A stretch of 64,000 bases of DNA from a candidate division KSB1 bacterium (lineage in GTDB: Bacteria; Zhuqueibacterota; Zhuqueibacteria; Zhuqueibacterales; Zhuqueibacteraceae): positions 108,770 through 172,769 of the forward strand of contig JAPDQB010000005.1 of NCBI GenBank assembly GCA_034506175.1, written 5' to 3'. The notes under the pieces are model-generated. The model ran no database searches. It was given only the letters and a program-made list of their open reading frames with translations, and had not been told where the DNA came from. Made by a program: the position numbers and the translations under genes. Shown here piece by piece: positions 16,237 through 26,500 of the stretch (its first letter is position 1; each line of letters begins with the position of its first letter).

Positions 16237-18069
16237 TCATTTCATTTTCAGCACCGCCACGGATTTTCCCGCAAGTGAATAAAGATTATCCGGCATGGCG
16301 GATAGATTTTTCCTGCCAAACAAATATTCTCCATTCACAAAATTCTCCGGAAGCTTTATTTCAGCAGGAGAAGCGGCGCGATTGAAAACGCACAAAATGC
16401 CCTGGATGTCATCATCGCGAACGAAAGCAAACACCTCCGGGCTTTGACTCACCTCAGTGTGTTGATAATCCCCGCGGCGAAGGGCGTTGTTCTCCCGTCG
16501 AATCGCGATGAATGTTTTATAATACTCGAATAATTCCCGATCAAAAGCCACCGCATCAACCGGCCGCCGCTTGCCGAGAGGATGGGATTTTTCCGGTTCG
16601 TAAATCATCTCCGGCCAGAGCATCGGCTTGCGGTCGTCGGGATCGTCCGCGCCCCACAAGCCGGCCTCGCCGCCGTAATAAATCATCGGCGCACCGAGAT
16701 AAAGCATTTGAAAAGCAATGATCAGTTTTTGCGTTTTGATCTCATCCGTGTTCGGTTTGCGCACATCGAAGTTGTATTCTTTGCTGCTGGCGCTGCTGGC
16801 ATGATCGATCATGCGATTTGGATTGACCACCATCGAGGCGAGCCGCTCGGTATCGTGGCTGTCCATCAAATTCATCAGCACATAATTTACCTCCGGGGGA
16901 TACTCGTCACGCAATTCCCGAAGACGCTGATTCAACTCTTTGGCGTCAAAAGCGTCTTTCGTATCGACAAAGTATTTCAGCAGCGCATCGGCGAAGCGAT
17001 AGTTCATGACGGCATCAAAAATATCGCCTTGCAGCCACGGCGCGGCGTTGAACATTTTGTGGTTGCGATAATCCTCCCACCAGACTTCGCCGGTGAGATA
17101 GGCTTGCGGATTGATTTCTCTCACCCATTTCCGAAAATCCCGCCAAAAACCTTTCGGCACCAATTCGGCGACATCCAGCCGCCAACCATCAATGCCATCC
17201 GAGGGATCACCATCGCGATTCGGATCCATCCAACGCTGGACAATCGCTTTGAAATACGCCTTCGGACCGGAGGCAAGATCATCGCCGGCGCGGCGGATTT
17301 CCGGCAAATCTTTGATGCCGTACCAGCCTTGATAATCAAACTCATTCGCCGGCGTGGCGGGATCATCCCAACGCTTGATGATAAACCAATCAGCGTACGC
17401 CGACGCCGGACCCTTTTGGACGACATCTTGAAAAACCGGATTGGTCACGCCGATGTGGTTAAAAACGCCGTCGATGATAATGTGCATCCGGCGCCGATGA
17501 ACTTCGGCAATCAGTTTGAGAAAAAGGCTGTCTGCCGTCGTCCATTTCCACGTTGTTGGATCGATGAAATTTTCCTGTTCCCAGATGACGCGATCTTTTG
17601 CCGGATTCGGCCCAAAGTTGTTGTCAACGTGATGATGCCGGGCGCCGTCGTATTTGTGCGGCGTCGGCGCTTCAAAAATCGGGTTCAAATAAATCGCGTT
17701 CACGCCGAGTTCTTGCAAATAATCGAGCTTGTTGAGAATGCCCTGTAGATCGCCGCCGAAGCGCCGCCGGCCGGCGTTGTAATTAAAATCCTTGCCATTG
17801 GCCTTCTCCCAGGGCTGCAAGAAATACCAATCCGCCGTCCACGGGTTTTTTTGCCACGGCGACAGCGTGTCGTGCGGCCACGAGCCAAAGGTATCGCGAA
17901 ACGCGGGGTCATTCGTGGTGTCGCCATTGCAAAAGCGCTCGGGAAAAATTTGATACCAGATTGCGTCTTTGGCCCAATCCGGCACGTTGAGATTCACTCT
18001 TGGCGGTTGGGATTTGCAACCGAGCACAAAGAAAAGTAGCAACGAGTAAGTAAACGGAGATTTTTTCAT
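16237..18069 (-). CDS. GH13 alpha-amylase/neopullulanase-like lipoprotein
   Basis: The start is ATG 18069; a lipobox LLFFVLGC shows an exported lipoprotein of 610 residues. The four GH13 regions are present: DGVFNHIG (I), GWRLDVAEL with the nucleophile Asp (II), GEVWWE with the acid Glu (III) and MDSHDTERL (IV). The domain order, and the NPNRDGDPSDGIDGWR calcium-binding-like insert, suit a neopullulanase or cyclomaltodextrinase type. It should cleave alpha-1,4 bonds of starch or maltodextrins at the cell surface or in the periplasm. It is the last minus-strand gene of a likely starch locus that includes a TonB receptor and a LacI regulator upstream. Confidence 0.93.
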   Translation of the reverse strand: MKKSPFTYSLLLFFVLGCKSQPPRVNLNVPDWAKDAIWYQIFPERFCNGDTTNDPAFRDTFGSWPHDTLSPWQKNPWTADWYFLQPWEKANGKDFNYNAGRRRFGGDLQGILNKLDYLQELGVNAIYLNPIFEAPTPHKYDGARHHHVDNNFGPNPAKDRVIWEQENFIDPTTWKWTTADSLFLKLIAEVHRRRMHIIIDGVFNHIGVTNPVFQDVVQKGPASAYADWFIIKRWDDPATPANEFDYQGWYGIKDLPEIRRAGDDLASGPKAYFKAIVQRWMDPNRDGDPSDGIDGWRLDVAELVPKGFWRDFRKWVREINPQAYLTGEVWWEDYRNHKMFNAAPWLQGDIFDAVMNYRFADALLKYFVDTKDAFDAKELNQRLRELRDEYPPEVNYVLMNLMDSHDTERLASMVVNPNRMIDHASSASSKEYNFDVRKPNTDEIKTQKLIIAFQMLYLGAPMIYYGGEAGLWGADDPDDRKPMLWPEMIYEPEKSHPLGKRRPVDAVAFDRELFEYYKTFIAIRRENNALRRGDYQHTEVSQSPEVFAFVRDDDIQGILCVFNRAASPAEIKLPENFVNGEYLFGRKNLSAMPDNLYSLAGKSVAVLKMK

Positions 18070-18100
18070 AATCACCTGTTGATTCGTTAGAGCAGGAAAC

Positions 18101-20086
18101 TTACTTTTGCACTCTTTGCTGCACCAGAACCGAGTCCACCTGCCGTTTCAAGAACGCCGCTTCCGGAAAATCGGGATCGATTTTAAAAAGCTGTTCCAAA
18201 AGTTTTTGCGATTTCTCATATTGCGCATCCAACGCATAACCGCCGCTCAAGTTATAAAGCAGTTGCGGATCCTCGGGGGTTTGTTGCAGGGCTTTTTCCA
18301 GATAGGGGAACGCTTCCTTCATCCGACCGTTGTTTAAATAAATTTGCCCGATCCACTTGTTGGCAAAAGGCGCGTCTTCCAATTTTAACGCCGCCAAAAG
18401 AATGGGCAGGGCGCGATCATATTGTTGCAATTGAATGAGTGCATTGGCGGCGCGCAAATATGGCGAAGGATTGAACGGCGTCATGCAGATCAGCGCATTG
18501 AATTCGTCATACGCCAGATCGTAACGGCCCTGCTTTTCATAAAAATTCGCCAGCGCCACGTGGGCACGCTCCAAATCCATTTGCTCCGGCTTGGTCCAAA
18601 CCTCGACGGCCAGCGACTCGGCTTTGGTCGCCGGTTGATAATTCATCAGGGCGCGATTCGGCACGTTTTTCGGCTGAAACGGCCAGTTGCCTTTTAAAAT
18701 GCGAATGCGCAAATCCGCATACGCTTTGTCGAGCGCTGTAAAACCCCAGGTGGCGCGGTAATACGCCGACGGCTTGATGCGAGTCGAATCCCATTTCGCC
18801 GCGACAAAGCCATGTTGCCGCATCACGTCGAAATACGCATCGCTCATTAAGAAATAGCCTTCGAGATTCGGGTGCAAATGTTCCAACATCAAATTATTGC
18901 CGATCAAACCGTTGGGCGAGGCGGCTTCAAAATACTTTTTCATCGGCACCACCGGCGCGTCAAATTCGGCGGCGACGCGATGAATGATTTGATTAAATTC
19001 TTCGGAAGCGCGGAAGCGCAGCGCATCAAAATCTTTGGCGCGATAGTACAAAGCGCGCGCCGAATCGAACTGCGCATCCGCTTCCAGCTTTTGTGCGTGT
19101 TGATAAACGGTTTCAGCGGAGGGCAGCGAATCCGTTGCGACCCCGATGAAAGGTTTCTGATCGCGAACGTTGCTCACGACTTCGCTGAGTATGACCGGCA
19201 CGTTGGCCTGCTTCGCTTTTTGCAGAATGTCGCGCAGATTGCCCTCAAATTGGCGTTTGCCCAATTCATAAAGCGCGCTGCCGTAAGGCACGGTTTGCTC
19301 CGCCACCATCCGTTCCATTAAAGTGCCGGAGGGATCGCTCACCGAGCCGCCCCAAAAAGTTCGGCTGATCCAATTGCGCAACTTGCCGATGCCATCGCGC
19401 AGAAGAAGAAAAGTTTTAAAACGCTCGAGCTTGAGATACAGCTTCACCATGCCGCGAATTTTGCCGAGCGATTCATTGGAAGCAACGCCCAGCGCGCCGT
19501 AAAATTCGTTATGCCCGAGATAAATGAGAATCGCATCCGGCTTCTCGGCCAGCACTTCATCCAGCCGATCCAAAACGGTATAAGAATTAACCGCCGAAGT
19601 GGCGACGTTGACGACTTCGATATGTTTGTCAGGAAACGTGTCGGCAAGGCGCTTGTGCAGAAAGCGCGAGAACATGACGTTGTTGCCGTAGGGATAGCCC
19701 GCGGTGGTCGATTCGCCCATGACAAAAATACGATAGCCGTTGGCCGGTTTGATTTTGAGAAAAGCGTCATTCGGCGGGTCGGGGATGGTGGATTGCATGA
19801 AGAAATAGCGCGCCCCCATGTTCGGATTGCACACGCGGTATGGCGCGTAATCGCCGGAAGCATCCATAAACAGATCGAGATTGCCGCCGTAATCGAAGAG
19901 GCGCAAGCCGATTTCCAAAAACAAAAAGAAAAGCACGGGCAACGACAGCGCGATCAGATAAAACACACGGGCGCGCGCCGAATTGATCGTGTCGCGCTGG
20001 TTCGCCTTTGTTGCTTTTGCCTGAGCGGAAGTTTTATTCAAAGGCTCCCGTGTTTTTATTTTTTTCTTTTTATCTTTGAGGGACAT
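18101..20086 (-). CDS. SGNH-hydrolase-like protein with C-terminal TPRs
   Basis: A 661-residue protein: a Lys-rich N-terminus of ~38 residues, one membrane segment (~43-62), then an SGNH/GDSL-type domain. Block I is FVMGESTTAGYP with Glu in place of Asp. IYLGHNEFYG is block III with GHNE in place of GxND, and the late HLHPNLEGYFLMS carries the catalytic His. From ~490 on it has about four TPRs. Such proteins can be O-acyl esterases or acyltransferase-like envelope enzymes. The GH13 gene starts 31 bp downstream, so they are probably co-transcribed. No substrate can be assigned. Confidence 0.8.
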   Translation of the reverse strand: MSLKDKKKKIKTREPLNKTSAQAKATKANQRDTINSARARVFYLIALSLPVLFFLFLEIGLRLFDYGGNLDLFMDASGDYAPYRVCNPNMGARYFFMQSTIPDPPNDAFLKIKPANGYRIFVMGESTTAGYPYGNNVMFSRFLHKRLADTFPDKHIEVVNVATSAVNSYTVLDRLDEVLAEKPDAILIYLGHNEFYGALGVASNESLGKIRGMVKLYLKLERFKTFLLLRDGIGKLRNWISRTFWGGSVSDPSGTLMERMVAEQTVPYGSALYELGKRQFEGNLRDILQKAKQANVPVILSEVVSNVRDQKPFIGVATDSLPSAETVYQHAQKLEADAQFDSARALYYRAKDFDALRFRASEEFNQIIHRVAAEFDAPVVPMKKYFEAASPNGLIGNNLMLEHLHPNLEGYFLMSDAYFDVMRQHGFVAAKWDSTRIKPSAYYRATWGFTALDKAYADLRIRILKGNWPFQPKNVPNRALMNYQPATKAESLAVEVWTKPEQMDLERAHVALANFYEKQGRYDLAYDEFNALICMTPFNPSPYLRAANALIQLQQYDRALPILLAALKLEDAPFANKWIGQIYLNNGRMKEAFPYLEKALQQTPEDPQLLYNLSGGYALDAQYEKSQKLLEQLFKIDPDFPEAAFLKRQVDSVLVQQRVQK

Positions 20087-20106
20087 GATTGAAAAGCCAC
20101 AACAAG

Positions 20107-20136
20107 AAGGGCACGAACCGATCAGCTCGTGCCCTT
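20107..20136 (-). terminator. Strong hairpin after the starch-binding-like gene
   Basis: AAGGGCACGA (20107-20116) and TCGTGCCCTT (20127-20136) form a perfect 10-bp stem with a 10-base loop. It lies between the stop of the minus-strand gene 20229-22316 and the start of the SGNH gene. The T content after the stem is modest on either strand (CTTCTTGTTG on minus), so it may only partly terminate. Confidence 0.6.
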
Positions 20137-20228
20137 TTGCAAATCAATAAAGCGGGCGCCGTCCGACTTGCGCATGAAAGGCTTCTGAAGATTATAAAAG
20201 TCCCCTGCGCAAGCCGGGCTACACACAG

Positions 20229-22316
20229 TTATTTCAACAAAGCCATTTTGTGCACTTTGGTAAAATCACCCGCTTCCATTTTCAAGAAATAAACGCCGGT
20301 TGGCACTGGTTGGCCCTGGGCGTTGTCGCCGGCCCAGATCGTCGAATACTTGCCCGGCGCCAGGGTCTCGTTGATCAGCGTCTTCACCAATTGCCCCATG
20401 AGATTGTAAACGCCGATCTTCACCTCGCTGGTGCGAGCCACGTGATAGGTGATTTTGGTCACCGGATTGAACGGGTTGGGATAGTTTTGCTCCAGATCGA
20501 ACCGCGTCGGTGCGCCGGCGACCGGCTTGTCCTGAACGGCGGTGATCAATTGCGGCGGCGTTTCCACCGGCAAATTATTTTCCTTCCATGGCACCGTCGG
20601 GAAATTATAAGTTGCCGGCCAGGTTGGACCTGTGCTCGAGATCGACGTCGGTTTGATGAACTGATAGTAACGCCGGCCTTTCTCAAAACCGCCGCCGTTG
20701 GTTTCGGTGCCGCCAGTTGCGGTGGTATACGCGACGATGTAACCGACCTGATACCAAACTGGCGTCTTTAGCGTAAACGTTCCTGAATAGACGCCGTCGT
20801 TATCCGGGTCTTTCAACTCATACCGGCCTGCGCGTTGCGGCCTTCGTCCCTGTGAGACCGCCCACAGCGGATCGTCGATATAAATGAAAACACTGTCCGT
20901 TCCAAGCCGGAAAAGCGTCTTGACCGGATTGGTAGCGCGATCGGCTGCCGGCTTCATGTCCACATTCCACGTCACACTGATCGGCGTCTTGATGACGCCT
21001 TCCGGCAAAACCGAATTGAAGAAATGCTGAGCGCGGCCAAAATCGCCCGCTGGGGTCTGCTGGGTGGTGCTGCCGTATTCGTAGATACGGTTGCCGCCGC
21101 CTTGAACCGCTGGCTCCTCCCACCCATCATCGAGCGAAAGTTTGTCGATAAAATTCGGATCCCCGGCTTTTGTGCGCGAAGAATCCCAGATGACGAAATA
21201 TTTGTAATTGATCGGGGTGCCGACTTGAAGATTGAACGGCTCGGCAACGGTCCATTCTTGCAGGAGTGGGTTAAACGCCATGTTGATGTAATTCGAAGGT
21301 CTGTCCCAACCCTTGGCGCCAATCACCGCCACGCGATCGCCCTTGCTGCGGTCGAAAAGGCCAACTTCTTGCAATGATCTCATATTCAGCCGGAAGGTAA
21401 TTGTCGCCTGCACAAACGGTCTGCCGGTTGGTCTAACCTTGTCAAAGTAGGACCACGCCAGCGTGGTATCTTTCAAACCAACCGGATAATTGTAGCTGCG
21501 GTTGTTGCCGCCTTCCCAGGCATCACCGGTGGCATTATTGATGAAGAATTTATATTCTTGTTTGCTGCCGGCTTGCACGGCGTTCGGCCCGGTCTTGGGA
21601 AAATAGACAACACCAGACCAGAAGGAACCTTTGTCCACACTGTTGGTCTCACGCCTAAGAACCACTTTGGTCGTACCCCAATCTAAAACTTTTCCGGACT
21701 TGCCGTCATCGCCGCGAACGCCAACCGGGCCATTGACTGCCGGATCGAACCGTTTGGTTTCCGTTACGCCGCCCATGTTAACGCGGAAAAGAATCGCCAC
21801 CGAGTCCGGTTTTGCTTTAATCGGGCTCCACAATTGATCTTGTTTTTGGCCGGTGCCGTTATAAAACTGCAAGGCGAGCGTCGTGTCTTGCGTTCCCGAA
21901 ACAAAGGCGCGATTACCGTCATCGGATAAACCGACGGCTCGAATATCGTTCTCCCAACCGGTGTTGTTAAAAGTTTCTTTGGTGCTGGTGAACCCCGTCC
22001 AAAATTTGTAACGCAGAGTATCATTGGCTGGCATATCGAAAGTGACTTTCCAATAGTCGCCGCCCACGTTGGTCAACACCAGATCCGACGAGGCATCCCA
22101 ATTGATCCTTTTGCCGCCCGGCAAGATGGCGCCGGTTCTGCCATTCAACGCACCGCGGACCTGAACGAAATGATGCGGTGCCAAAGTGTCAGGGTGCGTT
22201 GCGGTGTTCAAAACAAACGTCACTTTGATGTTTTGCCCCATCGCCGGCACAGCCAGAGCCGCCAGCAGCAACAACGCGGCGGCAACGCGAAATGATACAT
22301 TAAACAAATGTTTCAT
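20229..22316 (-). CDS. Secreted four-module starch-binding-like protein with type IX sorting domain
   Basis: A 695-residue protein with a signal peptide (cut near VPAMGQ) and a GAGGAG Shine-Dalgarno site before ATG 22316. Four ~120-residue beta modules follow, each opening with a VTFVLNT, ILFRVNM, ITFRLNM or VTWNVDM strand and containing a YKF(W/F)-like strand. This pattern is seen in CBM20-like and glycogen-binding E-set modules. The last ~85 residues (NYPNPFNPVTKITY, GQLVKTL, GVYFLKM) are the FlgD-type C-terminal sorting domain. It probably binds starch or maltodextrin at the surface. The binding specificity is inferred from the neighbouring GH13 gene. Confidence 0.8.
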   Translation of the reverse strand: MKHLFNVSFRVAAALLLLAALAVPAMGQNIKVTFVLNTATHPDTLAPHHFVQVRGALNGRTGAILPGGKRINWDASSDLVLTNVGGDYWKVTFDMPANDTLRYKFWTGFTSTKETFNNTGWENDIRAVGLSDDGNRAFVSGTQDTTLALQFYNGTGQKQDQLWSPIKAKPDSVAILFRVNMGGVTETKRFDPAVNGPVGVRGDDGKSGKVLDWGTTKVVLRRETNSVDKGSFWSGVVYFPKTGPNAVQAGSKQEYKFFINNATGDAWEGGNNRSYNYPVGLKDTTLAWSYFDKVRPTGRPFVQATITFRLNMRSLQEVGLFDRSKGDRVAVIGAKGWDRPSNYINMAFNPLLQEWTVAEPFNLQVGTPINYKYFVIWDSSRTKAGDPNFIDKLSLDDGWEEPAVQGGGNRIYEYGSTTQQTPAGDFGRAQHFFNSVLPEGVIKTPISVTWNVDMKPAADRATNPVKTLFRLGTDSVFIYIDDPLWAVSQGRRPQRAGRYELKDPDNDGVYSGTFTLKTPVWYQVGYIVAYTTATGGTETNGGGFEKGRRYYQFIKPTSISSTGPTWPATYNFPTVPWKENNLPVETPPQLITAVQDKPVAGAPTRFDLEQNYPNPFNPVTKITYHVARTSEVKIGVYNLMGQLVKTLINETLAPGKYSTIWAGDNAQGQPVPTGVYFLKMEAGDFTKVHKMALLK

Positions 22317-22382
22317 AACTGCTCCTCACTTGTGAAGGTTAAAATGATTTTAAAATGACCATGAAAGAGTCGGGACTACGTG

Positions 22383-23420
22383 TTAAAAATTCAACGCAAT
22401 GGAAAAACGGTTGACCCCGCCAAGGTGCTCGAAATCCTGATACGCATAACCACCGGAAAATTTCAGCCCGCCTTCGATGCCGAGATTCACGCCGCCGCCA
22501 AAAGTGAAGCCTTTCTCGCGATCTTCCAAAAACAGGTCGTTGAACCCGCCGCGCAGCACCAGCAGCTCTTTGAACAAACCCAGCTCGGCGCCGAGATTGA
22601 CGCTTTGCGAGTTGTCGTTCGGGTTCAAGCCGTCAACCGCGACGGTCAAGCGATTCTGCTGGCTTTTGAGCGCCTCCCACGACACACCGACGCGCATGAT
22701 CAGCGGTGAATCGTGCTGATTGGTTTTCAAGCGCCCCACCACGCTTTGATTGTTGCCGCGCTGGTTCGGCGCAATATCCACCCGCACATTCAAATCCTCG
22801 CCGTCGATTCGCATGCTGTTGCCGAAGTTCGAGATGCTCACGCCCAGGCGAATGCCGTCGAACGGCGTGGTGTACAACGTCCCGATGTCGATGGCAAAGC
22901 CGGTGGCGTTGGAGTTCAAAATTTTCTCATTGATGTACTTGAAATTGGCGCCAATCGAAAACCGGTCGGTGAGATTATAGGCATACGCCACGCCGACCGC
23001 AATACTGGAGGCGGTAAACGTCTCGCCGGTGCCCATCGGCTGGTCGATGGTGGTTCGGATCATTTCCGACGTGGTCAACGCCGTGACGTTGAGACCGATC
23101 GTGCCGGCGCCCTCAAACGGCAGCGCCAGCGCAAAATAGTTGAAATCCAATCCCGGCAGCCACGGCGAATGATCGACGTACAACGACTTGTTGGTCAATC
23201 GCGCCATGCCGCCCGGATTCCAAAACATGGCGGTGGCATCGTCCGCGATCGACACAAAGGCGCTGCCCATGGACGTGCCTTTGGAACCGACCGGAATGCG
23301 CAGAAACGCCGCCGCCGAGGTGCCGACTTTGGTCACGCTCTGTGCGAGGGCGCTGGTCCAACTGAATCCCATCGCCAAAAACAGCGGGAGAATAAATATT
23401 GAAAAATTTTTTCGGTTCAT
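22383..23420 (-). CDS. PorV/PorQ-family outer-membrane barrel protein
   Basis: The start is ATG 23420 after GGGAG; 345 residues. A signal peptide ends near ALAQ. Hallmarks of the PorV/PorQ (UPF0164) family are the N-terminal GTSAAAFLRIPVGSKGTSMG and ADDATAMFWNPGGMA segments, alternating beta strands, and the C-terminal FSIALNF with a final aromatic. In type IX secretion PorV is the outer-membrane shuttle that collects substrates carrying C-terminal sorting domains. Here it sits between two genes whose products have such domains, which supports a dedicated secretion partner. Confidence 0.88.
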   Translation of the reverse strand: MNRKNFSIFILPLFLAMGFSWTSALAQSVTKVGTSAAAFLRIPVGSKGTSMGSAFVSIADDATAMFWNPGGMARLTNKSLYVDHSPWLPGLDFNYFALALPFEGAGTIGLNVTALTTSEMIRTTIDQPMGTGETFTASSIAVGVAYAYNLTDRFSIGANFKYINEKILNSNATGFAIDIGTLYTTPFDGIRLGVSISNFGNSMRIDGEDLNVRVDIAPNQRGNNQSVVGRLKTNQHDSPLIMRVGVSWEALKSQQNRLTVAVDGLNPNDNSQSVNLGAELGLFKELLVLRGGFNDLFLEDREKGFTFGGGVNLGIEGGLKFSGGYAYQDFEHLGGVNRFSIALNF

Positions 23421-23515
23421 TTTTAACTCCCTAAAATTGGCAACGAAAAGAGAGCCGCAACGAAAAAATCTTTTAGGCCACTTGACCTCGGACTTCGGGC
23501 TTTCGACCTCGGAAC

Positions 23516-26500
23516 TTACTTTATAATCGCAAACGTCCCACTTTTTTGCCCGATACCCGGCGCTTCGATGTGAAAAACATAAACGCCATAAGAGATTTCC
23601 AGGCCGTCCTTGCTGAGCACGTCCCAAATTGTCGTCCCATTTTCCAAAACGCTGTCGTGCTCGAGCTTGCGCACCAACGTGCCGTTGACATCAAAGATGC
23701 GAATGGTGCATTTCTGCGGCAAATTGATGAAATGAATCTCGCGCGGGCCGCGGCCGCTGCTGTAAGGATTCAACGGCTCCCAGCGCTCCGCCGCCACATA
23801 CGGATTCGGCACCACGCGAATCCGGTCCAGCGCCCGTTTGGCGGAATCATTGTCTGCCCTGGCGCCCCGCACCGTGAAACGATAGACGTCGCGCGACAGA
23901 AATGGCTTGCGTAAAAAAATGTACAGGGTATCGCCTGCCTGGGGGTTGCGCCCGCCGGCTTTGAGATTCAGTGTGATTTGCCAGGTGAAATTCAGCCGGT
24001 TGCTCGTGCCTCTTTCCATGAAAAAAATGACATCAGTTTCATTCGCATCGTTGGGATTGATCGAGAACCGGCCGTCATTACCATGAATCTCGCCAAGGGC
24101 AAACGGTACGGCACTGCCATCGGCAGCATTCACCACTTTGAAATTAACCCGCTTGCCCGGCAGCGGGATGCGCGCTGAGCTGATCACCGTGTCACGCGAG
24201 GTGGCAATCCCGATGTCGCCGAAGATGATTTGATAATCGTTCGGGCGTTGCTCGCCGACCACATCGAGAAACGAAACCGGGCTAAATTGAAAGGGATAAA
24301 CTTCCTGCTTGTTCCAGCGCGAACGAGCTTGGTTCAACTCCACCCGCCGTTCGTTGATAAAGGACAACTGGATGCCGTCAATGAGCGGCACTTCGTCACC
24401 GGCTTTGAATTTCGTACTCTGATTCAGCTTGATTACGCCGGCAGTGAGATCCTTGACCGTAAAATTCTTGGTCGTCAGCGTATCCAGCCCGCGCCCGGGA
24501 ATTCTGTCGCGAATAAGTGTGTCTTGAAAAGCGATTTCGTAGGTGTGGCCGTCTTTAACGCGGCGCGGATCGATGATTTTGAAACCGATTTGGCCGGTCG
24601 CGCTTCCCGCCGTGTGTTCGAGCTTGGTCACGCCTGCCGGCAGATAGCCCGCCACCGGCGCTTCCGGCCGGACGACAACGACATTTTGCCCCAGCTTGAT
24701 GTTGCCCTGTGGATCGACATCGACGCGGATCGAGGTTTCCGTCGGCGCGATCAGCAAATTGCCGGTTTGCACGCCAAAATCATACGCCGTCACGGCGTAA
24801 AAATAACGCTGGCCATTGATCACTGTCGTATCCGTATACGAATGCAGCAAGCCGGTGTCATTGCCCAAATTGAATTTCACGCCTCGAATGTCGGCCGGGT
24901 GCAGGCCTTTGATGCCGTTTTTCTTGTCAAATTGCGCCAACGGCCGCAGCAGAATCGGATTACCGGCGGCATCAGTCACCACCTTGGCGTCTTCAAAAGC
25001 CGGATCAGTCGCGCGATAAATGCGGTAGCCTTCAAAATCGCGCGCCGCAGCCGGCCCCAGGATGCGCAGAATATAACGATCCACCGAAGCTTCGGCGGCA
25101 TCATCCCAATATAACGTCACTTTTTTGTCACCGGCCACTGCCGTCAGTGTGGGCTGCAGCGGTGCTTGGGCGAATTGGTAATCCGCTTCGTAAGCGTTGC
25201 GCGCCTGTTTTTGCTTTTCCACCGCGCTGAGCAAATCGTCATTCTTCGTCACGCCGCCACCGGCGAGCGCAACGGAAATCGCCATGCGCTGGCGCTGGCC
25301 CGGTTCCATCGGAAAATAGCCGGAGGAAACATAGGTGTCAAATTCGCCGGTTTGGCGCGGAATGAAAAACCGTCCCGGCGTCATAAATTTCCGCCAGATA
25401 AAATCATCGGCCACGGTGTTGAAATTAATGTTGAACGCCGGGTCTTGTAGCGCGCTGGTCAAGCCGATGAGATCGGTTTCGCTCACATCGGTTTTGTCGA
25501 TGTTCGGCTCGCCGGGGAAATCCGTGCCCGAACCGCTCGTCGGCTTGCCGTCGCCCTCGCCGGGATCGCCGCTGCTTTCGACGCCGTCGAGGCCGACATC
25601 GTCCTGTCGCCCGCTCCAATCGTTGTCATTATCAAAGCCGTCGTCGCGCGATTCATCGATCATCGGTGCCACCGTGGTATAACCTTGCTTCGTCGCCTTG
25701 CCCGCGACAATGAAGCCACGCTTGATCGTATCGCCCGGCGCGAAGGAAAGATAGTTGATAAAACGAACCGGGCGAACCGTTCTTGAAATCTCGTCAAAGC
25801 GGTTGCGATGCAGGGTTTCACGCTCGTCAATGAGGCCGTCAAGATCGTCGTCAATCAAATTCGCCGTCGTATCTTCAACCAGCGTGATGCCCGACATCGG
25901 CAAATCAAAAAATCGGCCCAACGTTTTTACCCGCCCGCCATTTTGCGGATAAGCCATGACCCGGCGCTCGAACGTCAGCGAATCGATCAACACGATTTTG
26001 TCCCCCGGCCTCAAGCTGCGGGGCTGAAAATCGGCGGCTGTAAACAGGGGCACGATGGCGTTCGGATTCGAGATTTGCGCCAGCACTTTCGCATTTTCAG
26101 GAGCATCGGCGTCGCCGTCGTTGTCGATGCCATCGACCTCGTTGCCCGGCGTTTCAAGATATTTTATGGACGCCACGCCGACTGGCGTGCCTTGAAACTC
26201 TTCGGTGCCAACGCGATCGGCGTCGGTCAAAAAGGCAATGCTGGTTTGCAAATCGACGAACGGCTGATCGTCGGCCGAGTCGTTGCCCACAATATCGGCC
26301 AGCCAAATTAAAAACGACGTTTTGGCGATACGCTTGGTGCCGTCGTTCAAAATATCATGAATGAAAAAAACCGCGTCGTTGATCAACACCTGCGACCAGG
26401 CAAAGGCGCGCACGTCCATCAACAACCCCAGGCCGCCGCGCGTGGGATCAGTCTCGTCCGGAACATACGGCAGGCGCGTATACAAATCATCGGAGCAGCG

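Noticed and set aside
16582..17748. Plus-strand frame of 388 codons
   Set aside because: Antisense of the GH13 gene, whose four catalytic regions are intact on the minus strand.
20107..20136. Classical terminator for the plus strand
   Set aside because: No plus-strand gene ends there; only the minus-strand gene at 20229 does, and the T run is weak, so the call was limited to a probable partial terminator.
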